The position numbers were made by a program, and so were the translations under genes. Below, in pieces: positions 1-6,300 of a stretch of 9,369 bases of DNA. The stretch comes from Anaerolineales bacterium (GTDB lineage Bacteria; Chloroflexota; Anaerolineae; Epilineales; JAANWY01), in contig JAANWY010000214.1 in the NCBI GenBank assembly GCA_018263655.1, forward strand, positions 1 to 9,369. The letters are read 5' to 3'. How positions within the stretch are numbered: position 1 is the stretch's first letter; the number at the start of each line of letters is the position of its first letter. The notes beneath the pieces were generated by a model. The model did not search any database. It had not been told where the DNA came from and saw nothing but the letters and a program-made list of their open reading frames with translations.

Positions 1-119
1 GGCCTCCACTACGTTCCGGCCTACCCCTCGTCAAGCTCGGGACGTCGCTCGGGATGCTGGCCGTGGTTTCGATAGATAACGGGTGACTCATTTATGCCAA
101 GCACTAGTAGGGTCTTCGT
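1..119. repeat. Intergenic tail with a diverged interspersed-repeat module (about 1-60)
   Basis: No gene is supported here. Read on the minus strand, positions 24-1 give GTAGGCCGGAACGTAG followed by TGGAGGCC. This matches 20 of 24 positions of the plus-strand stretch 7642-7665. Just upstream on the same strand, about 50-28 resembles plus 7688-7710 (shared pattern GTCCYGAGCYTGWCGARGGG). The two sites therefore carry diverged copies of one composite repeat, here shifted towards GC. Positions 61-119 lie directly downstream of the 616-residue gene, and I see no convincing hairpin with a T-run in them. Confidence 0.5.
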
Positions 120-1970
120 CTACGGACAGCCGGCAGGGAGAGGCGCAGGCGCGCCCATGGGGATGGGGAAGCCCTCTGTGGCCTTCGACTGATCGCCCGG
201 CCACGTGCCGCGCTCGACCATCACGGCGCCGATGGCCGGCGCCCCGCGCTGGTGGCTCGACGTCACCGTGATCACCGCTGAGCCCCGGAACCCCGGCATC
301 AAGATCCGAATATCCGCCAAGTCGAAGTAGATGATCTGGCCACTCCCCAGCGTGAAGCAGAATCCTTCGATCAGTCCGTTGGGGCTGTAGATGTTGAGCC
401 GGAACGTGGTCGATCCCGGGTTCGGGTTTAGATTCTGGATCGCGATCTCACTCGTAATACTCTCTCGATCCTGGAGTAACAGCGGAACCCCCACCGCTCC
501 GACCCCCTGAGTCTCTCGGGGCGTCATGGCGTTGTAAGACAGCGCCTGTCCCGTGTTGTAGTTGATCAAGTTCACGACCGATGAGATGCGAGGCGCATCG
601 ACGCCTGGTCCTCCCGGCGTCAACCAACCTTGAGAGGTGATGATGGCTCCACCTACGTAGTGGCCGGGCAAGTCGTTGATGGCCGGCAAGAAGAAGGTCT
701 GGCTGCCACGCGGACAGACCCAGTCGGCTACGGTGTGGATGGGATTGCCGCTGTTGTCGAGAAAGACGACTTTCACCTTGGCGCTGTTGGTGCTGGACAG
801 GTTCTGCACCTGGATGCCCGTGTTCCAGCCGTTGAACTCGCGGTAAATCAGCGGTGCGTGGTTCACGAACGCGCCCGCCGTGAAGTCGGCGCCGGCGGAG
901 TCGGCCGGCACGGCACGGTAGCTCATCAGCAGGTCGCGCCCCCAGTGATCGACCACAATACCGAGTGGCTGGCTGGCCCGAATCCACGCCGAGCCCTGGC
1001 TGCCGGCCGGGATTCCGTGCGGCGCAATCCGCACAGATTCGCCCGGCGCGATACCGCCGACGTCGTACACCGCCGAGCGCACGCAATCGTCTTGTTCCCG
1101 ATACCAGATCTCCACACTGCTGCACTCGTTGCCGGAATTCTGGATGATGAGCTCGGAATTCAGATCATGGTATTCGTTGTACAGGAGCGGCGCGTAGAAC
1201 ATGAACCCGCCGAAGAGCGGCTCACGTACGCCCTCCATCTCCTCAGAAATGCCCGTGTAAGAGCTGGCGACCTGGATTCCCTGTTCGCTGCCCGGACCGA
1301 TCCGGTTGACGGTCACGGCAATCGGTTCGCCCTGGCCGGCAAACTCCCGCTCCCAACCTAGCCACGCGTGATGGGAGCCGCGGCTGATGGAAGCCAGGTA
1401 ACATGCCTCGTCGGCGATGGACGCCGGCACAGAGTACACGATGCCGCTGCGGGCGTCTGACGGAAGCTGCCGCGTCCTCCACGACCAGGCCGCTCCAGGT
1501 TGGAGCAGCCCGGTACACACCACATACCAAGGACCGGGCGCGCGCGGCGGACAGGCGCCGCTGTATTCTCCCCATAGGAAGGCGATGGCCTTGGTGCTAT
1601 GCTGCCCCACGTTCTGCACCTGGATCCAGGTTTCCCAATCGTCGTGCTGATCGATGGCCGGCAATTGGATGCGCGTATTGTATCCGGCAGCCGAGCGGCC
1701 GTACGGCGTCGGGGTGGGGAAAGGCAAAGGCGGCGGCGTGGGGTAGAAGCCGGACGGCACCTGCAGCGTAGGTTTGGCCAACGTGGGCGTCTCGGGGAAG
1801 TCGGTTGGCGGAGCGGCGTTGCCCGCCAGAGCCGGCAAGCTGAGGATGAGCAACGCCCCCAGGAACATCAGCGTCTTCACACCAGGACGGAACCAAGACC
1901 CCCCTTCTAGCGATCCGGCGTCCTCGGTCGGCGTGGTCCTCTGGGCGTCTCTGCGATGGTAAATGATCAT
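120..1970 (-). CDS. Secreted four-repeat beta-domain protein (paralogue of the gene at 2486-4936)
   Basis: Exported protein of unknown function, 616 residues. A hydrophobic signal segment lies at about residues 33-50 (MFLGALLILSLPALAG), followed by a Pro/Thr-rich linker (about 51-92). Four beta-rich units follow, at about 99-240, 256-365, 368-482 and 489-590. Each opens with a variant of 'P-[AL]-[IL]...x-[TS]-x-I-x-[IV]-QN' (LPAIDQ..WIQVQN, APLLYN..LIIQN, APLIYR..IQVQN, VPLLLQ..IAIQN), and D2 also ends in GSAWIRASQPLGIVV. The units align one for one with those of the upstream gene, with long identities such as APLIYREFNGW and WVCPRGSQTFFLP; in both proteins D3 and D4 are the clearest. Cysteines 140/152 and 283/296 are conserved in the paralogue and could be disulfides. 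There is no LPXTG-type sorting signal. The ATG at 1970 gives an unusual 34-residue polar N-terminus. A GTG at 1880 (V31) would give a compact signal peptide starting MKTLMFLGALL. Both starts have weak ribosome binding sites (GAGAGAGAG at 1977-1985 for the ATG). An adhesion or surface-layer-associated role is only a guess. Confidence 0.85.
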   Translation of the reverse strand: MIIYHRRDAQRTTPTEDAGSLEGGSWFRPGVKTLMFLGALLILSLPALAGNAAPPTDFPETPTLAKPTLQVPSGFYPTPPPLPFPTPTPYGRSAAGYNTRIQLPAIDQHDDWETWIQVQNVGQHSTKAIAFLWGEYSGACPPRAPGPWYVVCTGLLQPGAAWSWRTRQLPSDARSGIVYSVPASIADEACYLASISRGSHHAWLGWEREFAGQGEPIAVTVNRIGPGSEQGIQVASSYTGISEEMEGVREPLFGGFMFYAPLLYNEYHDLNSELIIQNSGNECSSVEIWYREQDDCVRSAVYDVGGIAPGESVRIAPHGIPAGSQGSAWIRASQPLGIVVDHWGRDLLMSYRAVPADSAGADFTAGAFVNHAPLIYREFNGWNTGIQVQNLSSTNSAKVKVVFLDNSGNPIHTVADWVCPRGSQTFFLPAINDLPGHYVGGAIITSQGWLTPGGPGVDAPRISSVVNLINYNTGQALSYNAMTPRETQGVGAVGVPLLLQDRESITSEIAIQNLNPNPGSTTFRLNIYSPNGLIEGFCFTLGSGQIIYFDLADIRILMPGFRGSAVITVTSSHQRGAPAIGAVMVERGTWPGDQSKATEGFPIPMGAPAPLPAGCP

Positions 1971-2002
1971 GGTGTGCTCTCTCTCAACTTCCCCGGTGTT
2001 CT

Positions 2003-2016
2003 AACGGCTATCCGTT
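2003..2016. promoter_or_regulatory. Small palindrome in the leader of the 616-residue gene
   Basis: AACGG-CTAT-CCGTT, with 5-bp perfect arms and a 4-nt spacer, lies 33 nt upstream of the ATG at 1970. Position and symmetry would suit an operator or a small leader hairpin. The arms are short enough to occur by chance, so this is a weak call. Confidence 0.2.
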
Positions 2017-2075
2017 CAATGTGATGGCAGCAATTCCCACTCTAGCGATATTGTTATGCAAAATAGGTTCGTAGT

Positions 2076-2097
2076 GGGTGTCCTCTGGGTGTCCTCT
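2076..2097. repeat. Tandem 11-bp direct repeat
   Basis: GGGTGTCCTCT occurs twice back to back (2076-2086 and 2087-2097), an exact duplication. It sits between the presumed promoter region of the 616-residue gene and the double hairpin at 2114. It could be a replication-slippage product or a pair of binding sites; nothing in the sequence decides between these. Confidence 0.6.
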
Positions 2098-2113
2098 CAA
2101 TATATGGGGGGAC

Positions 2114-2165
2114 ATGTAGGACGATTTGGTAAATCGTCGAGTCGAAATACCATTTCGACCTACAT
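2114..2165. repeat. 52-bp double-hairpin element (palindrome of palindromes)
   Basis: Two adjacent perfect hairpins: GACGATTT-GGT-AAATCGTC (2120-2138) and GTCGAAAT-ACC-ATTTCGAC (2141-2159). They are flanked by ATGTAGG (2114-2120) and CCTACAT (2159-2165). The whole is also an imperfect palindrome of two 25-nt halves around a central GA (2139-2140). Comparing one half with the reverse complement of the other gives 19 of 25 identities. All six differences fall in three base pairs of the local hairpins and keep the pairing. The loops GGT and ACC are complementary. This looks like an extragenic palindromic element rather than a terminator, since no T-run follows on either strand. Confidence 0.75.
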
Positions 2166-2189
2166 AGCCCCGAAATATTGAGATGATAC

Positions 2190-2265
2190 CGTAGTGGCGA
2201 CTTTAGTCGCTCGTTACGCAGCGCAAACGACTGGGGCGACCTCAGAAAGTCGCACCGTTACTACG
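2190..2265. repeat. Imperfect inverted repeat with internal GCGACT-TT-AGTCGC hairpin
   Basis: The outer arms CGTAGT (2190-2195) and ACTACG (2260-2265) enclose GGCGACTT (2196-2203) and AAGTCGC (2247-2253), with about six extra bases on the right side. Inside are a perfect 6-bp hairpin GCGACT-TT-AGTCGC (2197-2210) and a second one, GCGAC (2236-2240) with GTCGC (2249-2253). It lies immediately after the double hairpin at 2114-2165 and is probably another extragenic palindrome family member. Confidence 0.55.
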
Positions 2266-2281
2266 CACTCCGTAGAAGAAG

Positions 2282-2314
2282 CTGCTCCGCCGATGCCGGG
2301 CACCAGCGGAGCAG
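2282..2314. repeat. GC-rich two-tier hairpin
   Basis: A perfect 9-bp stem CTGCTCCGC (2282-2290) / GCGGAGCAG (2306-2314) encloses a further 4-bp stem TGCC-G-GGCA (about 2294-2302), separated by a 3x3 internal loop (CGA/CCA). It lies about 170 bp downstream of the stop of the 816-residue gene. On the minus strand it is followed by CTTCTTCTAC, which is pyrimidine-rich but not a clean U-tract. It could weaken or end that transcript, or simply be an extragenic palindrome. Confidence 0.5.
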
Positions 2315-2485
2315 GATAATGCCTCAATCAATTAGACGTCTCGGGCACGAAAGAATTACGATGGTATCGTGACTACTTTGGCACCGCTGTGTGGCTCTAC
2401 CGCCCCACGTTGGGCGAAGGTCTCCTGACCGAGCCACGGCAGCGAAGGGAATTGCTGTCGCTTGGACGTCCGTCGCCCGATGCGC

Positions 2486-4936
2486 TTATGGCACCGGTGG
2501 AACTGGCGGCGTCGGCTGTCCGGGACCCTCCGGCTGACCTGGACACACGACGGGAGCGTGCTCGCCGTGGAAATTGAAGGGGCCGTATATCGGGAACCCT
2601 TCGGAGCCGGCTGCTTCATCGCCAGGGATGTCGTTCCCCAAGACCGTCCCTTGCCGTTCAATCTTCACTGCGCCCAGCCCCACAAGGTTACGGGCGAACC
2701 CACCGCCATTATCGAACACGTCGTGCTCCCAGAACGTCGCCGAGATCACCGCCGAACCCTTGAAGCCGGCGTTGATGTACCCCCAGTCATTCAGGTTAAT
2801 GTACTCTACCTGCTTCTCATTCAGCTTCTCGCACACGTAGTCCAGGAGGCCATTCTGATCATAGATGTAAATGGCGAAGTCGGTGAAGCCTGGCTTGGGC
2901 ACAGCGTTCATGATCGCCAGCTCAGTCGTGATGCCCGTATTCCGGAGGTCCTTCAGCAGGCTGGGGATACCGATGAGGCCGACCCCGCTCTGAAGACCGC
3001 CGTAGCCAGAACCGATCTGCCAGTCGAAGACCTGGGGCTCGGTGAACAGGTTGTACGCCACGGCTTCCAGCAAGGACGTCATCCCAGTATCGCCGAAGCG
3101 CATCAATTGCGCCACGGAGACGATGTTGGGCGCCGGCACCGCCGGGTCACCGGGCGAGAACCAGTCTTGACTCTCGACCCGTATCTGGCCGACGAAGTTC
3201 CCCGGCAGGCTGTTGATCACCGGCAGGAAGAAGGTCTGGGAGCCTCGCGGGCAGACCCAGTCAACCAGCGTGGTGATGATATCGCCGGAGTTGTCGAGGA
3301 AGTACACCTTCACTTTCGCGTTGACGACGGAGCTGAGGTTCTGTACCTGAACGCCGGTCTGCCAGCCGTTGAACTCGCGGTAGATCAGCGGGCCGTAGTT
3401 GATCTGTGAGCCTAGTGAGAAAAGCGCATCATCGCGATTGTGGAACGTGTAGTCGATCTGCGATGGCACACCGTTGTACGTCATCAGCGCATCGCGCCCG
3501 ATCTGGTCGATACTGATTGCCATGGGCTCGCTGGTCCGAATCCATGCCGACCCCTGCCACTCGGGTCCGACGCACTGGCCGGCGTCGTACGTGTAGGTCT
3601 CCCCCGGCGCCAGGTTGACGATGTCACACACCGTAGCCCGCAGACAATCATCCTGCTCTTTGAACCACAGTTCGACGCTGGTGCACTCGAGGCCGGCGTT
3701 GTGAATATACAGTGTGGTATTGAATCCGCCACGGTTGGCGTAGACGAGGGGGGCGTAGAAGGCATAGCCGCCAAACTCCGGATCGAAGGCGCCCAGCATG
3801 CCGCCGCTCACACCCGAATACGCAGAACTCACCGGCAGATTGCTGGTCGACGCATCACTGCACTTGCGTACCACTTCGACGGCCAGCGGCTGGCCCCGGA
3901 AGAGCTGGAAGTTGAAGCTGCGCCAGATGCCGCGCTCGTCGAAGGCTTTCTTGAACCGCCGGTACTCATCACAGTCAAACGCAACCGAGGAGAAAAGCTC
4001 CTCGCACAAGGCGTCGGCGAAGATGTCTCGCCCAACCCCGACGGCATCGGCGCTGAACACGACGCCGCTCTTGGCGCCGGCCGGTATCTGGCTCCCCAGG
4101 AAATTCCAGGTTGACCCGGGCTGGAGCAGACCAGAACACTCGACCTTCAGTGGGCCGACGCATTGGGGTGGACATGCACCATCCTCACCCCAGAACAAAA
4201 TGATGGCCTTGGCCGGACCGTGCCCCACGTTCTGAACCTCGATCAGACTATCGCAGGCGCCCTGGCTGTCATCGAGATAGTTCAGGATAGGCAAATGGAT
4301 CTGCCGGCCGGTGACGATGTCCGGTCCGCCCTGAGGTGGCAGCGGTGGGGGCGTGGTCGGCGTGATGTCGGGTGGCAGCGGAGAAGGCGTCTCCTCGACG
4401 AGGCCCTTCCTGAAGGGGAAATTAGCTCGGAATGTGCAGCAGAAACGCGTGCTGAAGTCCTGCGCTTCAACAACATATTCATCCCAACCTAACAGCACCC
4501 AGTTACCAGGTGGGTGCCCTTCGAGTCGCAAGGTATAGGTGGCATACGGATCATCGAGTGGCGTCAGCAGGAAGCGAAACCAACCGCCCGTACCGGTGAC
4601 TTGCTCACCCACAGGTTCGCCATACGGATCATACACGCGCACCAGTGCGCCTTCCAGATAGTAGTCATCGCTATCCAGATACCCGTCGTAGTCACGATCC
4701 CAGTAGACGTGTCCCTGGAGGACGAAATAGTCACAGGTTCCACTGTTGACGTTGTTCCATCCAGAGTTGGGGCAGTCCGAAGTCGGGCTCGGCGTCACCC
4801 CCACCTGTTGAGGGTGAGCGTTTGGGGGTGGCTCTCCTTCAGCAAAGGCCAGCGACAGCGTTGCTAGCACGAGCACCACCACGGCCGGAATCAAGTACAC
4901 GGCTACATGCAATACACGGCGTTGTCTAGATGTCAT
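2486..4936 (-). CDS. Secreted SdrD-B-like domain plus four-repeat beta-domain protein
   Basis: Exported protein of unknown function, 816 residues. The signal peptide is at about residues 1-32 (basic start, hydrophobic 11-30, likely cut after AFA). A prealbumin/SdrD-B/Cna-B-like domain follows at about 70-150 (GHVYWDRDYDGYLDSDDYYLEGALVRVYD, shown here split: GHVYW at 75, then the EF-hand-like loop D80-R-D82-Y-D84-G-Y-L-D88-S-D90-D91). Next come a Pro/Thr linker (181-205) and four beta units at about 211-300, 388-490, 511-612 and 650-762, homologous to those of the downstream 616-residue gene. Relative to that paralogue it has extra sequence near 300-345 and 616-650. It contains about 18 cysteines; those at 255, 267, 418, 431, 562, 702 and 798 match cysteines of the paralogue. 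The tail is Pro-rich (ending TPPVPPVP) with no sorting motif. The start is supported by AAAGGAGAG at 4945-4953, 9 nt before the ATG. Likely a cell-surface or matrix protein; the ligand is unknown. Confidence 0.87.
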   Translation of the reverse strand: MTSRQRRVLHVAVYLIPAVVVLVLATLSLAFAEGEPPPNAHPQQVGVTPSPTSDCPNSGWNNVNSGTCDYFVLQGHVYWDRDYDGYLDSDDYYLEGALVRVYDPYGEPVGEQVTGTGGWFRFLLTPLDDPYATYTLRLEGHPPGNWVLLGWDEYVVEAQDFSTRFCCTFRANFPFRKGLVEETPSPLPPDITPTTPPPLPPQGGPDIVTGRQIHLPILNYLDDSQGACDSLIEVQNVGHGPAKAIILFWGEDGACPPQCVGPLKVECSGLLQPGSTWNFLGSQIPAGAKSGVVFSADAVGVGRDIFADALCEELFSSVAFDCDEYRRFKKAFDERGIWRSFNFQLFRGQPLAVEVVRKCSDASTSNLPVSSAYSGVSGGMLGAFDPEFGGYAFYAPLVYANRGGFNTTLYIHNAGLECTSVELWFKEQDDCLRATVCDIVNLAPGETYTYDAGQCVGPEWQGSAWIRTSEPMAISIDQIGRDALMTYNGVPSQIDYTFHNRDDALFSLGSQINYGPLIYREFNGWQTGVQVQNLSSVVNAKVKVYFLDNSGDIITTLVDWVCPRGSQTFFLPVINSLPGNFVGQIRVESQDWFSPGDPAVPAPNIVSVAQLMRFGDTGMTSLLEAVAYNLFTEPQVFDWQIGSGYGGLQSGVGLIGIPSLLKDLRNTGITTELAIMNAVPKPGFTDFAIYIYDQNGLLDYVCEKLNEKQVEYINLNDWGYINAGFKGSAVISATFWEHDVFDNGGGFARNLVGLGAVKIERQGTVLGNDIPGDEAAGSEGFPIYGPFNFHGEHAPVVCPGQPEGPGQPTPPVPPVP

Positions 4937-4962
4937 GAACGGGACTCTCCTTTCTCAACAAA

Positions 4963-5077
4963 CTCGGTAAATCGCGGGAGTTCGCTCGAAGGCCCATCTC
5001 GGGCCATTTCGCACCACGTGGGCGCTTCGTGACTGCACCCGAGACGAGTGCTTGAGCCAGTTTTGGGATTTACCGAG
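4963..5077. repeat. Inverted repeat upstream of the 816-residue gene
   Basis: CTCGGTAAATC (4963-4973) and GATTTACCGAG (5067-5077) are perfect 11-bp inverted arms about 93 bp apart. The left arm begins 27 bp upstream of the ATG at 4936. A second, smaller pair, AGACGAG (5042-5048) and CTCGTCT (5079-5085), overlaps the right arm, so two alternative folds compete. The arms could form a leader hairpin around a transcription start, or mark an old mobile palindrome. Confidence 0.45.
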
Positions 5078-5092
5078 CCTCGTCTATGCAGA

Positions 5093-5116
5093 CAGCGAGC
5101 TCGCTGCGAGCTCGCA
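5093..5116. repeat. Two overlapping perfect palindromes (GCGAGCTCGC repeated)
   Basis: The 10-bp palindrome GCGAGCTCGC occurs twice (5095-5104 and 5106-5115) with one base between. Each extends: CAGCGAGCTCGCTG (5093-5106) and TGCGAGCTCGCA (5105-5116). It sits in the 251-bp gap between the racemase gene and the 816-residue gene, about 160 bp upstream of the latter's start. It may be a paired operator for a dimeric regulator or an extragenic palindrome. Confidence 0.5.
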
Positions 5117-5187
5117 ATGTTCATCACCTAGAACGAGGGTGAGTCGCTGGGTGTTATGCGGGCCTGAAGGAGAGGCGCCAGGGGGGG

Positions 5188-6300
5188 CTAGCCGGCGAAC
5201 GTCTCGCGGTGGAGAGTCACAGCGTGGAGGCGATCCGTGTTCACGGCCACACCGATGCCGGCGCCGTCGGGTACCGACAGGGTGCTGTCAGAGTTGAGGA
5301 CGAAGGGCGACTCGACGATGTCCTCGTGGTAGTAGCGGGCACTGCCCGAGATATCGCCGGGTAGGGTGAAGCCAGCCAAGCTGGCCAGCGCTACGCTGTG
5401 AGCTCGCCCAATACCCGTCTCCAGCATCCCACCGTGCCATACCGGAATACCTTCCGCCTGACAGAAGTCGTGAATCAGCTTAGACGAGCAGTGTCCGCCG
5501 ACGCGTCCAGGTTTGATGTTGATGATGCGGCAGCTTCCCAACGCCGCGGCTGCCCGCGCATCGTCCACCGAGTGGATGCTTTCATCGAGGCAGAGGTCCG
5601 TCTCTAACTCGCGCTGCAACCGGGAATGCGCGTAGATGTCGTCGTGGGCCAGCGGCTGCTCGATGAGGAGCAAGCCCACATCATCCATGGCTCGGAACAC
5701 CTCGACATCGGCGAGGTGATAGGCTGAGTTGGCATCGACCTGGAGCGGGGTCTCGGGGAAGCGTTTGCGCACGGCTCGGGTGACCTCGACGTCCCAGCCT
5801 GGCTTGATCTTGATCTTGACCCGCCGATAGCCCTGTTCGACAAAGCCGGCAACCCGATCGAGCAATGCATCCAGACTCTCCTGTACGCCGATACTCACCC
5901 CCACGGGGATTCGGTTGCGCACGCCACCTAGCCTCCGGGACAGAGATACGCCGGCTTGCTTGGCGGCGAGATCCCAGATCGCCATCTCCAGGCCGGCCTT
6001 CGCCATGTTGTGGCCCCGCACACGCGCAAACGCATCGAGGACATGTTCTGGCCCATCGAATCGCTGGCCCAACACCGTCGGGATCAGAAAATCCGATAGG
6101 ATGTGCCAGGCGGTCTGTGTTGTCTCGTATGCATACCAGGGGCCGGCGGCTGCGACGCACTCGCCCCAGCCGGTGGCCCCTTGGCCCTCGACTTGCACGA
6201 TGATACAATCGCGCTCTGCTTGTACGCCGAAGCTCGTTTCGAAAGGATGCGCGAGCGGCATCCGGACGTGGTAGAGAACAACGTGGTCTATTTCTAACAT
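5188..6300 (-). CDS. menC: N-acylamino acid racemase / o-succinylbenzoate synthase (enolase superfamily)
   Basis: A muconate-lactonizing-enzyme-type enolase-superfamily protein, 370 residues, full length for the NSAR/OSBS family. The capping domain is at about 1-125 and the TIM barrel at about 130-330. The catalytic set is complete: KxK at K162/K164 in RVKIKIKPGWD, metal ligands D189 (QVDANSAY), E214 (LLIEQPL) and D239 (CLDESI), and the opposite general acid/base K263 (INIKPGRVGG). The numbering matches the Lys163/Lys263 pair known from the Amycolatopsis enzyme. Family members either dehydrate SHCHC in menaquinone synthesis or racemise N-succinyl amino acids, and many do both. No other men gene is here, while the preceding gene is a GNAT acyltransferase that overlaps it by 7 bp (ATG inside the end of that gene). 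That context favours an amino-acid racemase role, but sequence alone cannot separate the two. A GAGG about 6 nt before the ATG supports the start. Cytoplasmic. Confidence 0.88.
   Translation of the reverse strand: MLEIDHVVLYHVRMPLAHPFETSFGVQAERDCIIVQVEGQGATGWGECVAAAGPWYAYETTQTAWHILSDFLIPTVLGQRFDGPEHVLDAFARVRGHNMAKAGLEMAIWDLAAKQAGVSLSRRLGGVRNRIPVGVSIGVQESLDALLDRVAGFVEQGYRRVKIKIKPGWDVEVTRAVRKRFPETPLQVDANSAYHLADVEVFRAMDDVGLLLIEQPLAHDDIYAHSRLQRELETDLCLDESIHSVDDARAAAALGSCRIINIKPGRVGGHCSSKLIHDFCQAEGIPVWHGGMLETGIGRAHSVALASLAGFTLPGDISGSARYYHEDIVESPFVLNSDSTLSVPDGAGIGVAVNTDRLHAVTLHRETFAG

Larger units (their letters stand above)
1971..2485. other. 515-bp intergenic spacer rich in palindromes
   Basis: No gene is supported. 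The stretch next to the 616-residue gene (about 2030-2110) is AT-richer than its surroundings and is where a minus-strand promoter would be expected, but I cannot name a convincing -35/-10 pair. From the gene outwards it contains a small palindrome (2003-2016), a tandem 11-mer (2076-2097), a double hairpin (2114-2165), an imperfect inverted repeat built on GCGACT/AGTCGC (2190-2265) and a GC-rich hairpin (2282-2314). Positions 2315-2485, directly after the stop of the 816-residue gene, show nothing I can assign. Confidence 0.6.

Noticed and set aside
448..1125. 225-residue minus-strand frame inside the 616-residue gene
   Set aside because: Arg-rich, low-complexity out-of-frame translation of GC-rich coding DNA; the overlapping frame has a signal peptide and clear repeats.
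630..1361. Long plus-strand open frame opposite the 616-residue gene, resembling another plus-strand frame at 2462-3409
   Set aside because: Both are antisense shadows of the secreted paralogues. Their similarity (for example VDxRQEEGL and LPAVELAV words) is inherited from the homologous D3 repeat on the minus strand.
2050..2070. Minus-strand promoter around TTGCATAACAATATCG
   Set aside because: AT-rich and suitably placed, but no -35/-10 pair with proper spacing could be set.
5188..6300. Part of a menaquinone biosynthesis operon
   Set aside because: The enzyme family allows it, but no menA, menB, menD, menE or menF neighbour is present; the GNAT partner points elsewhere.
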